From: a virus
IMG/VR virus record: IMGVR_UViG_3300046517_000786
Coordinates: 1 to 43,642 of that record
Strand: one strand, 5' to 3'
Length of the DNA stretch: 43,642 bases
Shown here: piece by piece, positions 36,616 to 43,642 of the stretch
Position numbering within the stretch: the stretch's first letter is position 1
How the letters are laid out: each line of letters begins with the position of its first letter
Position numbers and translations under genes: made by a program
The notes under the pieces: model-generated
Told to the model about the DNA's origin: nothing
Seen by the model: only the letters and a program-made list of their open reading frames with translations
Databases searched by the model: none

Positions 36616-38583
36616 ATGGCCACTGATGAATTTGGCGGGATAGAGGCTGAAGATCCTCAGCAAACCACTGATGAATTTGGTGGAGTAGAATATCAAACTC
36701 CTCAATACTCCCCTCCCACTCCTGAGAACGTCCCTCTAAAGTATCAAGAAAGAACCGGTACTGGAGAGACGATGACTAGGGCTGAGGCAGCCAAGCTTGC
36801 TAAGTACCGTGCTATTTACAGAGAGTCTCAAGTTCCTGAGGATGTATTAGCAGCTAGGGGTGAGAATGAGGCTAGAATGCCTCTAAATGAGGAGTCTTGG
36901 AGAAGTCATCTCCCTCTCCACGGATATAATGAGGCTCAAGATCAAGGCTTTAAAACAGGGATGGATCTTGGAGAAGCTACGCTTGGAAAGAATATTGCCG
37001 GCAAAACTTTGGGTGGAGCCGTTGGTCTTCCATTTGCTCTCGCTAGAGGGATTTTAACCACTCTAAACCCTATCGGTAAAATCACTCCAGACATTGCTCA
37101 ATTAGTTCAAGCTGTTGGAGAAAGGCAGGGGGCTTTAGCGCAAGCAAAGACCATGGACGAATTTCATAAGTTAGATACTTCTGGAGAAACTCTGACCGGA
37201 GAACGTCCAGTAGAAGCTAATGTCAAGTTTGGTAATGCTAATACTGGCTCTCAATCCTTGGACACCGTTTTAAATGTAGGGAGCGAGCTTGCAGACATGG
37301 CACAAAAGGATCCAGTTGGAGCCGGGCTTCTTCTGACTTCAGTCAAACCAACCTTTGAACAATGGAAGGGGCAACAAGCTCTGCGAGAAGTTAAGAAGGT
37401 TAATCAAGCTAAAGCCGAAGCAGCTAAACTTGCTCCTAGAGTCTATGGAGATACCGGCGGGATTGATCGTCTTCAAAAGATGGTTGCTAATACTGATGCT
37501 GAAATTCTTCGAGCCAATCCTGATATTGGTGTGAAAACAGATATGCCCGAGAGCGTTGAATATCACCAAGCTTTATTGAATACAGAAGAAGCTATTGCGG
37601 CTGAAAAGGCTGCTCTAGCAGATACTGGTGCTGTGGGTGGGACAACTCCAAATGAAGTGTTTAATTTCGGTAAGAATTTAGATAATCCAGAGATGGTTAG
37701 AAAGAATGTTAGGGCTGATCTTAAGAGGGATATTCCTGATTTGGATGTATCATTTGACCCGGCTGAAGTTGAAACAATGATTGATAAAATCATCACTAGC
37801 TATAAAAAGCCTTTAACGTTCAAAGAGCTTCATGCTTCCGGTAAAACCATTAATAGGACCACGAGTAAAACCTTTAATCCTCTCGACCCTCGATCTGGAA
37901 AACCTCCGACTGAACTGGAAGGAAAGGTTAATGAAGTTATTCGAGATCGTGTATCCAAAAAGATAAGTGAGAAACTTAATGATTTCGATCCTGTCAGAGG
38001 TGGTGCTTTGAATAAAAAGCACAGCGATATTATCACTCTACGAAAGATGTACGAAAAGAAGATGGGACCGACTGCAACCAGAGCCAAAGCTTATCTTGAA
38101 CAGGCTGGGATAAAAGGAGAGACAGAGCTTGGAGCTTTGAGATCCATTGCCGCAGCTATTCATGGTAATCCTGTGTGGGCAACCGCTGAAGGATTGTTAG
38201 CTCTTAAGAATCTCAAAAAATCCTTTGGTAAAGACATTAACTCTTTAAATTCCTTGGTTAAACAAAGAATCGATCTTTTAAAAGGAAGGGCTGCTCCAAT
38301 CAAGCAACCTACAATTCAGGAATGGATGCAAACTCCAGAAGGTGCTGCAAAGCTTTCCCAGAGACTAGCTGAGAATAAAGCTGCTGATCTTGCCGAACTG
38401 CAAAAGCAACAAAGATCTCAATCCAAACAGGCTAAATATCAAATGGAAGTTGAGAGACGAAAGAATCAATTAGCTGATCTGGAAGCTAAGAGAGCGGCAG
38501 ACCAAGCTAAGATTGAACTTGAGAGCATGAGACAGGGTCCACCTACACCACCTCCGTTTTATCAATCTGTGCTACCGGATTAG
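36616..38583 (+). CDS. Large helical ejection-type protein (655 aa)
   Basis: A 655-residue protein starting 2 bases after the previous gene. The N-terminus has two copies of a TDEFGG(I/V)E motif (residues ~3-9 and ~17-23), then long helices. There is a moderately hydrophobic Gly/Ala-rich region (NIAGKTLGGAVGLPFALARG, ~118-137), which could contact membrane. A charged coiled coil (~575-640) precedes the Pro-rich end. It is the last gene of the late block; size, composition and position fit a podovirus ejection protein such as P22 gp16/gp20 or T7 gp16. Its last 41 bases overlap the convergent HNH gene. Confidence 0.5.
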   Translation: MATDEFGGIEAEDPQQTTDEFGGVEYQTPQYSPPTPENVPLKYQERTGTGETMTRAEAAKLAKYRAIYRESQVPEDVLAARGENEARMPLNEESWRSHLPLHGYNEAQDQGFKTGMDLGEATLGKNIAGKTLGGAVGLPFALARGILTTLNPIGKITPDIAQLVQAVGERQGALAQAKTMDEFHKLDTSGETLTGERPVEANVKFGNANTGSQSLDTVLNVGSELADMAQKDPVGAGLLLTSVKPTFEQWKGQQALREVKKVNQAKAEAAKLAPRVYGDTGGIDRLQKMVANTDAEILRANPDIGVKTDMPESVEYHQALLNTEEAIAAEKAALADTGAVGGTTPNEVFNFGKNLDNPEMVRKNVRADLKRDIPDLDVSFDPAEVETMIDKIITSYKKPLTFKELHASGKTINRTTSKTFNPLDPRSGKPPTELEGKVNEVIRDRVSKKISEKLNDFDPVRGGALNKKHSDIITLRKMYEKKMGPTATRAKAYLEQAGIKGETELGALRSIAAAIHGNPVWATAEGLLALKNLKKSFGKDINSLNSLVKQRIDLLKGRAAPIKQPTIQEWMQTPEGAAKLSQRLAENKAADLAELQKQQRSQSKQAKYQMEVERRKNQLADLEAKRAADQAKIELESMRQGPPTPPPFYQSVLPD

Positions 38584-39058
38584 CCTCTCTCCTGATGTCG
38601 GAACATACAGGAGGAATTAAATCCATGTTCCTCCCCCACTTTCTACCCCATCCGTTGAATTTCGATCTAAGTCGAATTCTAATTTGAATGGGGGAAAGAA
38701 ATGTTTTTCCTTTTTGGGTTGATTTAAGCTTTCCAGCTTGTACTCGCATCTTGCAAGTAATCCATCTGATATTAGCATTTGACGCCAACCAGTGAAGATA
38801 TTGATGGCAATTATTGCAAAGAGGAATTAGATCTTTTTTTGGTCCCTCATTCCCGCCTACTCGAACATAGGATTTATGATGCCAGACATCCATAAAATCC
38901 CTGCAAAATGAACATTTATTTGCCTTTTGACCCCAACAGACCTTAGCTTCTAACTTTTTCTCTTTCCACTCGCTTGATCCCAGATATTCTTTATAGGAAG
39001 AAAATCCAGAATTGTTTAATCTTTCATGGAACAGTTCAGCGCGCCTGTTTCTATCCAT
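38543..39058 (-). CDS. HNH-type endonuclease-like protein (171 aa)
   Basis: A 171-residue protein. After a helical N-terminus (YKEYLGSSEWKEKKLEAKVC), C49-x2-C52 (KCSFC), VWHHKSY and DLIPLCNNCHQYLH (~77-90) give the HNH/zinc arrangement. A basic C-terminal region may bind DNA. It lies at the far end of the leftward block and its 3' end overlaps the late block's last gene by 41 bases, so its last ~13 codons are antisense to the ejection-protein tail. Likely a DNA-nicking or recombination enzyme. Confidence 0.68.
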   Translation of the reverse strand: MDRNRRAELFHERLNNSGFSSYKEYLGSSEWKEKKLEAKVCWGQKANKCSFCRDFMDVWHHKSYVRVGGNEGPKKDLIPLCNNCHQYLHWLASNANIRWITCKMRVQAGKLKSTQKGKTFLSPIQIRIRLRSKFNGWGRKWGRNMDLIPPVCSDIRREANPVAQIDKTEVV

Positions 39059-39061
39059 AAA

Positions 39062-39127
39062 TCATTTTTCAAAGATAACTTTGTACATAATCACAATAAC
39101 CAACATGCCGGTGATGATTGTTACCAT
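39062..39127 (-). CDS. 21-residue membrane peptide
   Basis: A 21-residue hydrophobic peptide (MVTIITGMLVIVIMYKVIFE core), between the ParB-like and HNH genes. Its stop is 3 bases before the next ATG. Support is only its fit in the gap and similarity in type to other tiny membrane peptides in this genome. Confidence 0.3.
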   Translation of the reverse strand: MVTIITGMLVIVIMYKVIFEK

Positions 39128-39163
39128 ATACTCAACTTATACAAGTTCATCAGGATAGTCAAA

Positions 39164-40033
39164 TCAGATCTTTAGGTATTCACGCCCCGCTCTGACGATG
39201 GCGGTACGGATGTCGGGAGCGTAGTCTAGGGGTTTAAAAGGTCTTGGGGGTGTACCATAGAGCGTATAGACACAAGCCCATTTCTGATCGTTTGTAGCGT
39301 GAATATGGGCCTCTAAACCACGTTTAAGAAGCTGGTGATGGAAAATCATGATATGGTCAAGACTGTCAAACACCATGGGAACTTTGATTTCAACTGGTAA
39401 AGGATCATCTGGTAGTCGAATTCCATCCTCTATCTCGGAATTGAAGCCTTTTAGCAGGTATGGTTTTTTATCGAAGTTAACGGGCTTTTTCTCTCTCACC
39501 CTGTTATAGGCTGCATCTAGTTTTACACTTCCGTTTAAGATTCTGTTAAATAGACTTCTATCTTTCTTTCTTACGATAGCAGCTCTTTCTACAGTTGTTT
39601 TACCTATTCCAAAGATGTTAGCAATTTTGAAGGAGGTTCTACGTTTGGGGTCATTGCCATATCTCTTCTCGCCGGGGGGTTTAAAATCATATGGTGATTG
39701 CTTCATGCATTCATGCAATAAAGCAGCAGCACAAGCCTTCTGAGAGGTCGTTAAATGCCTTCTCTCAAGATTCTGAGCTGCCACGTATTCAATGGCGTCG
39801 CTATAGGACCCCTTAAACTCCTCATATTTGAACGTTAAACCCGCTTTAAGGCATGCTTTGTACCGGTGGTTCCCATCGAGCAGTTTCCCCTCAAAGACCA
39901 TTCCTGGTTGATTCTGGCCATTCCTAGCTATGTTCTCGCAGAACTCATCAAATGCGAATGGATTCATTGCAGGCATACAGAGTGCCAGCTTATGCGGTTC
40001 AAACGATAGTTGGGGTGATTGTAGAGCAACCAT
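39164..40033 (-). CDS. ParB/Srx-fold domain protein (289 aa)
   Basis: A 289-residue protein. The N-terminal ParB-like domain contains LLDGNHRYKAC (51-61), the phosphate-binding motif of the ParB/sulfiredoxin fold. Helical AIEYVAAQNLERRHLTTSQKA (~80-100) and an HTH-like segment (FKIANIFGIGKTTVERAAIV, ~135-155) follow. The C-terminal ~100 residues form an unrelated alpha/beta domain. Related phage proteins act as DNA-binding regulators, nucleases or nucleotide-using enzymes. No ParA partner is seen, so partitioning is unlikely. Confidence 0.7.
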   Translation of the reverse strand: MVALQSPQLSFEPHKLALCMPAMNPFAFDEFCENIARNGQNQPGMVFEGKLLDGNHRYKACLKAGLTFKYEEFKGSYSDAIEYVAAQNLERRHLTTSQKACAAALLHECMKQSPYDFKPPGEKRYGNDPKRRTSFKIANIFGIGKTTVERAAIVRKKDRSLFNRILNGSVKLDAAYNRVREKKPVNFDKKPYLLKGFNSEIEDGIRLPDDPLPVEIKVPMVFDSLDHIMIFHHQLLKRGLEAHIHATNDQKWACVYTLYGTPPRPFKPLDYAPDIRTAIVRAGREYLKI

Positions 40034-40037
40034 AGAA

Positions 40038-40286
40038 TTACCTTAAAAATCCTGCTTTAGCATAAAACGCTTTCACCAGCTTAATATCCTTCGTTGTCAT
40101 CTTAGCCAAGTGTATCGCTTTCCCCCTAGAGACTGCTTTCTTGATCTGTTCAATCAATTCATCTCGGTGTTGACGACTCTTCATCTTTGAAGCTTTATCC
40201 TTACAGGCAGGACAAAATTTACCGTTATATGCACGTTTCAGATACATTTCATTGCAGAGTAGGCAGATGGCTTGGACTGGTTTCAT
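40038..40286 (-). CDS. Small zinc-finger protein (82 aa)
   Basis: An 82-residue protein from ATG 40286 (MKPVQAICLLCNEMYLKRAY), with C8-x2-C11 and C25-x2-C28 (KFCPACKDK), a zinc ribbon, followed by basic helices (KSRQHRDELIEQIKKAVSRG). A longer frame back to 40361 exists, but it overlaps the membrane peptide below, which has the better ribosome-binding site. It lies 4 bases before the ParB-like gene. Probable nucleic-acid binder. Confidence 0.6.
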   Translation of the reverse strand: MKPVQAICLLCNEMYLKRAYNGKFCPACKDKASKMKSRQHRDELIEQIKKAVSRGKAIHLAKMTTKDIKLVKAFYAKAGFLR

Positions 40287-40291
40287 CGCGC

Positions 40292-40387
40292 TCACATCCA
40301 CCCTCTCAGTAGAGTTGCTCCCGCCATACAGAGAAGAGTTAAAAGTCCTAATGCCAGCCATGCTATTGTTGATATAGGTATATTCAT
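40292..40387 (-). CDS. 31-residue membrane peptide
   Basis: A 31-residue peptide with one hydrophobic stretch (IAWLALGLLTLLCMAGATLL). ATG 40387 lies directly after the upstream stop and has a strong ribosome-binding site (AGGAAGG, spacing 9), which supports translation. It ends 5 bases before the zinc-finger start. The function is unknown. Confidence 0.5.
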   Translation of the reverse strand: MNIPISTIAWLALGLLTLLCMAGATLLRGWM

Positions 40388-40388
40388 A

Positions 40389-40754
40389 TTAAAGTGCCTT
40401 CCTAATGCAGTATTCATCATAGGAAACATCAGCCCAGCTAGGTTTGAGGGTCATTCTGTCAGGACTATAGTTAACCTCATCATCCAGCCAGTATTTAAAT
40501 TCTCCCGATTTCTTGCTCCATCCATTCTCATCAAACCACACTTCCTTGTAAGTAAAAGGCTTGGTTCTCACCCAGTATTTACCAGTGAAATTAGGTTTTG
40601 AGCCTAACGTCTTCCATTTAACATTCCCTTTGCCTCCCCTAATTTCTCTTCTAAGAAAGAAGAACGGTTTATCACTTAAAATCTCATAGCCCATCATGAG
40701 CACACCGAAGGGAACGCATATCCAACAAAATAAGTCGTATAATAAGGTTTTCAT
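40389..40754 (-). CDS. Membrane-associated protein of unknown function (121 aa)
   Basis: A 121-residue protein with an N-terminal hydrophobic segment (LLYDLFCWICVPFGVLMMGY, ~3-22), then a basic, aromatic-rich soluble domain with many Trp/Lys/Tyr (KYWVRTKPFTYKEVWFDENG). Its ATG overlaps the previous TGA. No family is recognised; it may be a membrane-anchored host-interaction protein. Confidence 0.55.
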   Translation of the reverse strand: MKTLLYDLFCWICVPFGVLMMGYEILSDKPFFFLRREIRGGKGNVKWKTLGSKPNFTGKYWVRTKPFTYKEVWFDENGWSKKSGEFKYWLDDEVNYSPDRMTLKPSWADVSYDEYCIRKAL

Positions 40755-41071
40755 TTAGATTTAACGTTATCGCTGTAAAAGGTGATGTCCTGAGTGGTCA
40801 GTCTATTCGGAAACTCTTTCTCTAACATCTTCCATTCTTTATCTGTGACTTTAATTAAGGTTACGTTGTTTCCCATGACTAAGATTTTCTTTTGTTTCAA
40901 TGTGGTGAATACTTTGGATGTAACCGTCAAAGCTTGAGGAGGGTGTGTGATGTCGGTTTGCACCGGGTTCTTTCCATATTTAATAAGCATCATGACGGAA
41001 ACGACCCCCATCAATGAAATGATCCATATTAAGGTTAAGAGCCATTTAGTTCCGCGATCGGATGTGTTCAT
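40751..41071 (-). CDS. Membrane protein of unknown function (106 aa)
   Basis: A 106-residue protein with TM helix ~10-30 (LLTLIWIISLMGVVSVMMLI) and a C-terminal soluble domain of strands and a helix. It is coupled by ATGA at both ends to other membrane-segment genes, so three consecutive membrane genes are translated as a unit. The function is unknown. Confidence 0.55.
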   Translation of the reverse strand: MNTSDRGTKWLLTLIWIISLMGVVSVMMLIKYGKNPVQTDITHPPQALTVTSKVFTTLKQKKILVMGNNVTLIKVTDKEWKMLEKEFPNRLTTQDITFYSDNVKSK

Positions 41072-41238
41072 TTTAATATGGTGATGATATTAGTTCCATA
41101 TACGGACTTATTTATTACTCCGTTATCCACGGAATGATCCATTGCAGGATGCGTCTCTCGGTAAGCAATGACTCCAATAAATAGGAATACAATTCCTCCA
41201 ATAATCATTGCTTGTAATACTTTATATCGGTCGTTCAT
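41068..41238 (-). CDS. Single-pass membrane protein (56 aa)
   Basis: A 56-residue protein with TM helix ~9-25 (QAMIIGGIVFLFIGVIAY) and a polar C-terminal half (HPAMDHSVDNGVINKS). Its TGA overlaps the next ATG as ATGA. It heads the three-gene membrane chain to 40389. Confidence 0.5.
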   Translation of the reverse strand: MNDRYKVLQAMIIGGIVFLFIGVIAYRETHPAMDHSVDNGVINKSVYGTNIITILK

Positions 41239-41268
41239 TGTATTCTTTCTATGGATAGGTTAAGGTAA

Positions 41269-41742
41269 TTAAGACGTACCAATTCTTGCCCTGCATTTGC
41301 GAAGCGGCGTCATTAAAGTTTCTTCTATTGTCCATCCCAATTTATAAAGGCGAGCATGAATGGTGGTTGTATTAAAATTTAATTCTTCAGCCCATTGAGC
41401 CGAAGTTTTTATTATGCCTTTAAATTCAATCCTGAAATTATTCCTTCTATTGTTTTGCTGTTCTTTTTGGGTAACCCATCGACAATTTGAAGGGCTATAT
41501 TCTTTATTAGAATCAATTCTATCAAGGAAATGATTTTCCGGACATAAACCCATATCTTTTAAGAAATTTTCATAACTGTTTTTCCATCTTTCGCATACCT
41601 TAATCCCGCGGCCGCCGTATAAATTATATCTATTATTATTTGGATTATGACATCTAGATTTCATCGCTATCCATCGAATATATTCCCTAGCTTCTTTGCC
41701 TCCGGTTTTTCTTCCAATTGTTCCTCCATGTGTTTTACTCAT
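41269..41742 (-). CDS. HNH/AP2-type homing endonuclease-like protein (157 aa)
   Basis: A 157-residue protein. The segment SRCHNPNNNRYNLYGGRGI (29-47), then CERWKNSYENFLKDMG, DRIDSNKEYSPSNCRWVT (74-91) and EQQNNRR (94-100) is the well-known phage 'YGGRGI ... DRID...GY...NCRW' family related to AP2/HNH homing proteins. The C-terminal part (IKTSAQWAEELNFNTTTIHA) is an HTH-like DNA-binding segment. It overlaps the resolvase gene by 8 bases. Probably a selfish or DNA-modifying insertion. Confidence 0.78.
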   Translation of the reverse strand: MSKTHGGTIGRKTGGKEAREYIRWIAMKSRCHNPNNNRYNLYGGRGIKVCERWKNSYENFLKDMGLCPENHFLDRIDSNKEYSPSNCRWVTQKEQQNNRRNNFRIEFKGIIKTSAQWAEELNFNTTTIHARLYKLGWTIEETLMTPLRKCRARIGTS

Positions 41743-42094
41743 TTGGGTATATTAGAGTTATAATTACAAATTCTTCCCGGCTTTTAAATTGTTCAACTTC
41801 AATCTCAATATCTTGGTTCCTGTCATCTCTAATAAGTCCTTCGTATCGGAGTCCGTCGGTGTGGTACTTGAGGAATACATTGTCTGGATCACAGAGGCGG
41901 CTACGGAAGACGTGATAGATGATTTTAACGCGGCCTGAATTGACTTCTTTAACTTCGTCCTTCCCCAATGATTCATTGCCAAGATTGCATTCAGGCTTGG
42001 GACTCTCCCCCTCACTCTCAACTCGATCTTTATTGGCTCTGAGGAAGGCTTCGCTGGCGTTTGGAAATCGTCGGGAGAGTTCATTTTTAGTCAT
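41735..42094 (-). CDS. RusA-like Holliday-junction resolvase
   Basis: A 119-residue protein from ATG 42094, which overlaps the previous TGA; a GTG at 42121 would add 9 residues. The C-terminal half has RLCDPDNVFLKYHTDGLRYE (about residues 63-82) and GLIRDDRNQDI, matching the RusA 'DxDN...K...D.L....I..DD' active-site pattern with its Asp residues intact. The N-terminal MTKNELSRRFPNASEAFL is a common start of this phage subfamily. It resolves branched DNA during recombination and packaging. A second, overlapping frame also looks RusA-like (see 41764-42084). Confidence 0.72.
   Translation of the reverse strand: MTKNELSRRFPNASEAFLRANKDRVESEGESPKPECNLGNESLGKDEVKEVNSGRVKIIYHVFRSRLCDPDNVFLKYHTDGLRYEGLIRDDRNQDIEIEVEQFKSREEFVIITLIYPNE
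41764..42084 (-). other. Overlapping frame with RusA-like N-terminal sequence
   Basis: A 106-codon frame inside the resolvase gene, in another phase. Its residues ~18-50 (IELRVRGRVPSLNAILAMNH, WGRTKLKKSIQAA) look like the usual RusA N-terminus, while its later part is low-complexity Ser/Thr as expected for an off-frame reading. It may be a relic of an ancestral full-length resolvase broken by a frameshift near 41945, or true dual coding. It is not counted as a separate gene. Confidence 0.35.
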
Positions 42095-42276
42095 TTTGCT
42101 TTTCCATGATTTTTCATCCACCAGACGATGGCTTCAAGTTCTTCAACTTCAAATGCACAATCTAAAGTGATTCTTGTGTCAGTAGGATGCCAGCACATGT
42201 AATGTCCAAGATCATACAATCCTCCTTCTTTTGTTATCTCATCTCCAAGGATCTCTCGCGCTTTTTGTTCATTCAT
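42091..42276 (-). CDS. Small conserved phage protein (61 aa)
   Basis: A 61-residue protein: MNEQKAREILGDEITKEGGL, GHYMCWHPTDTRITLDCAF and LEAIVWWMKNHGKAK. The pattern 'LG..I...G.L..L..Y..W.P.D..ITLDG.F...ELEAI.WWM' is one I know from small orphan proteins in many phages and prophages. The function is unknown. Its TGA overlaps the RusA-like ATG. Confidence 0.65.
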   Translation of the reverse strand: MNEQKAREILGDEITKEGGLYDLGHYMCWHPTDTRITLDCAFEVEELEAIVWWMKNHGKAK

Positions 42277-42308
42277 GGGAATAAATTATTCTTTGGGATC
42301 TATCGCGG

Positions 42309-42680
42309 CTAAACCGGAGGTTGTGGTTTTGATGTGAGCTGGTCGTAGTTGGCGATGGTGGCAAGTGCAGCTATGTCATGCTCATTTGAGCCGTGATAAA
42401 TACACATCCTAGCTGCTTCCACCACCTTCTGAGCCGCCTCAAGTCTCTCTTTGCATTTGAAGAGTTCAGCCTTCAGCGCGGTGACACTTGAATTTGCTAA
42501 TTCACAATGCGAAGTCCCCTCATCGGCATTAACGACATAAGGACATTGAATTTTGGATGTGATTTCTTTGCACAAACGATTTTCAATCATCTCCGGTGAT
42601 GCGCTCCAAGGTTCATTTAAATCCTTAAATGCTTTCCTAACCGCCTTCCTTAAATCCCAAGTTTCTTCTTTCATATTCAT
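42309..42680 (-). CDS. Coiled-coil protein of unknown function (123 aa)
   Basis: A 123-residue protein. ATG 42680 is chosen because it overlaps the previous TGA; an in-frame ATG at 42740 would lie inside the upstream gene. It has a helical N-terminus, a Cys-containing middle (IQCPYVVNADEGTSHCE) and a coiled coil (ALKAELFKCKERLEAAQKVV). The end is Pro-rich. No family is recognised. Confidence 0.55.
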   Translation of the reverse strand: MNMKEETWDLRKAVRKAFKDLNEPWSASPEMIENRLCKEITSKIQCPYVVNADEGTSHCELANSSVTALKAELFKCKERLEAAQKVVEAARMCIYHGSNEHDIAALATIANYDQLTSKPQPPV

Positions 42681-43366
42681 TGAGGTTGATTGAGGGAAAG
42701 CCCTTGGCCCTTGTGAAATTTGATCATAACCGGCACGCATGCAAATCTCCCTTGGTATTGCGCTGAATCAGCTTCTGTTTTAGAATTATAAAGCCATGAT
42801 CCAATGCTTTTCTCTCCATATACATTCACCCACATTTTTATTGAGTGCTCTTGTGGGGGAAGGGGTTTGAGTCTGTATTTGGCGTCTTCTTTGAAATAGA
42901 TCCTTGAACTAGATAACGAGTAAGCAGCAACACATAATGGATACCATTGTCCTTCATCAAACATCTCAATCTCCACTCCTTCAGCCCATAATTTAGCCGC
43001 TTCTTTCCATCCAAATGTCTCACATGATGAGGAAGGTTCGGTTGCGGGTTTAGCGGAATGATTCTTAAAACACGTATTACTCAAATCTTCCATCTTCGCT
43101 TCCATATTTGGATAATCTTTCATCTTCCCCGCCTTCGCTTCTTTCTCTTCATGTGCACATGAGGGCTTGTTGAAGAGGTCAAGTGCTTCTCCATGAGAAT
43201 AGCCTTCGCAGTATTTACCATCCCGAGACCACGCCATCGGAATCAATCCAATAGTTCCTTTAATGCAGTATTTCCCTGAAGTAATTGCAATAATAAGAAC
43301 AGCTCTTCCATCCCTAGTAACGCCTTCCATATCCTTCTCAAGCTGCTGTAGGTCGAGTGGTTTCAT
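42677..43366 (-). CDS. Protein of unknown function (229 aa)
   Basis: A 229-residue protein from ATG 43366 (MKPLDLQQLEKDMEGVTRDG). It has a small N-terminal beta domain (RAVLIIAITSGKYCIKGT...IPMAWSRDGKYCEG) that resembles short phage modules of the 'D...G..V.....GKY...G' kind. A charged linker (~75-110) and a C-terminal domain (WAEGVEIEMFDEGQWYPLC; MWVNVYGEK) that looks like a repeat of the same kind of fold follow. The function is unknown. Confidence 0.58.
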   Translation of the reverse strand: MKPLDLQQLEKDMEGVTRDGRAVLIIAITSGKYCIKGTIGLIPMAWSRDGKYCEGYSHGEALDLFNKPSCAHEEKEAKAGKMKDYPNMEAKMEDLSNTCFKNHSAKPATEPSSSCETFGWKEAAKLWAEGVEIEMFDEGQWYPLCVAAYSLSSSRIYFKEDAKYRLKPLPPQEHSIKMWVNVYGEKSIGSWLYNSKTEADSAQYQGRFACVPVMIKFHKGQGLSLNQPQ

Positions 43367-43368
43367 AG

Positions 43369-43449
43369 TTATGACATGCAAATAATAATAATATTGATGA
43401 TAATTGCAGCTATGGAAAAACAATTTCCTATGATTTCAGGCGTTTTCAT
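43369..43449 (-). CDS. 26-residue membrane peptide
   Basis: A 26-residue peptide with hydrophobic, Ile-rich residues ~9-25. Its ATG overlaps the TGA of the preceding membrane protein (ATGA) and its stop lies 2 bases before the next ATG. It fills the only gap in this stretch. No strong ribosome-binding site; the peptide is supported by coupling only. Confidence 0.4.
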   Translation of the reverse strand: MKTPEIIGNCFSIAAIIINIIIICMS

Positions 43450-43637
43450 TTCTTCTCCTTCGATAACAGGTGAATTCCGCAAATGAAGGGGATGAAGATA
43501 AGGACAAAAGATATAACAAAACTAAGAAAATACCGTCCTTGATTTTTAAGGAAAATAATATCAATCCAAGCATAGATACAAAATATTAACAAAGCCGCCA
43601 TCGGACTCATCAACAAGTATGCTAGAAATCGTTTCAT
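43446..43637 (-). CDS. Two-TM membrane protein (63 aa)
   Basis: A 63-residue protein with two hydrophobic segments (~4-25, FLAYLLMSPMAALLIFCIYA, and ~36-56, YFLSFVISFVLIFIPFICGI) and a charged loop between them. It ends in KEKK. This small two-TM layout is holin-like, but its early-operon position argues against a lysis role. Superinfection exclusion or host-membrane modification are alternatives. Its start lies in the duplicated terminus, and its ATG overlaps the stop of the gene at 119-361 across the contig junction. Confidence 0.6.
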   Translation of the reverse strand: MKRFLAYLLMSPMAALLIFCIYAWIDIIFLKNQGRYFLSFVISFVLIFIPFICGIHLLSKEKK

Positions 43638-43642
43638 GATCT
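43516..43642. repeat. Terminal direct repeat, right copy (127 bp)
   Basis: Identical to 1-127. It contains the start of the gene at 43446-43637. Together with the left copy it indicates that the genome was assembled as a circle of 43,515 unique bases. Confidence 0.95.

Noticed and set aside
1-43642. Lysogeny module, tRNA genes, CRISPR array
   Set aside because: I looked for integrase, repressor, tRNA-like T-arm sequences and regularly spaced repeats on both strands and found none that I could support. tRNAscan-type and profile searches would be decisive.

Overview
This window reads as one complete, circularly assembled genome of a tailed double-stranded DNA phage. The first and last 127 bases are identical, so the unique genome is about 43,515 bp and the left and right ends are contiguous. 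Almost every base is coding. Many genes overlap by ATGA, and the genes fall into four convergent or divergent blocks. Large terminase, a ~720-residue portal, scaffold, HK97-fold capsid, tail hub/nozzle-like proteins and Gln/Ala-rich ejection-type proteins are present. I see no tape measure, sheath or tail-tube gene, so the virion is most likely short-tailed (podovirus-like). I see no integrase, recognisable repressor, DNA polymerase, RNA polymerase, tRNA or CRISPR array, so a lytic, host-polymerase-dependent lifestyle is inferred. Sec signal peptides, a lipobox protein and a holin-like protein fit a Gram-negative host. The Asn/Thr/Gly-rich exported proteins and a LamG-like domain resemble proteins I associate with Verrucomicrobiota and relatives, but that host guess is weak.

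Layout. (1) Leftward early block, from a TTGACG promoter near 2530, running left through the contig junction to 38543. It holds a KGG-like small protein, an SSB-like OB-fold protein, many small orphans and tiny membrane peptides, a RusA-type resolvase, an AP2/HNH protein, a ParB-like protein and an HNH protein. (2) Rightward replication block, 2745-7527, behind a structured leader (2635-2729): winged-helix protein, replication organiser, DnaB-type helicase, then small proteins and an HNH protein. (3) Leftward block, 9551-7505: nine small proteins, including a three-member paralogous set. (4) Rightward late block, 9760-38583: small-terminase-like HTH protein, a 413-nt structured non-coding region (packaging-site candidate), HNH homing protein, small proteins, a CgeB-like glycosyltransferase, a GroES-like protein, large terminase, portal, scaffold, decoration and major capsid proteins. 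A strong terminator is followed by a run of exported fibre/lectin-like proteins, a lysis region (holin-like, lipoprotein, RlpA-like double-psi barrel), connector and nozzle-like proteins, an endonuclease VII-like gene and ejection-protein candidates. Blocks 2/3 and 4/1 converge with overlapping stop codons.

Most unusual points: (a) five consecutive virion-type genes after the capsid, plus one near the nozzle, carry Sec signal peptides or N-terminal membrane anchors; (b) the 742-residue hub-like gene has no ATG/GTG/TTG start, but has a perfect Shine-Dalgarno sequence five bases before an in-frame ATA; (c) a 95-nt RNA closed by an 18-bp stem sits in the replication leader; (d) paired hairpin repeats and a pyrimidine-to-purine switch lie beside the small-terminase gene; (e) RusA-like sequence appears in two overlapping reading frames; (f) many very short ATGA-coupled membrane peptides are present.
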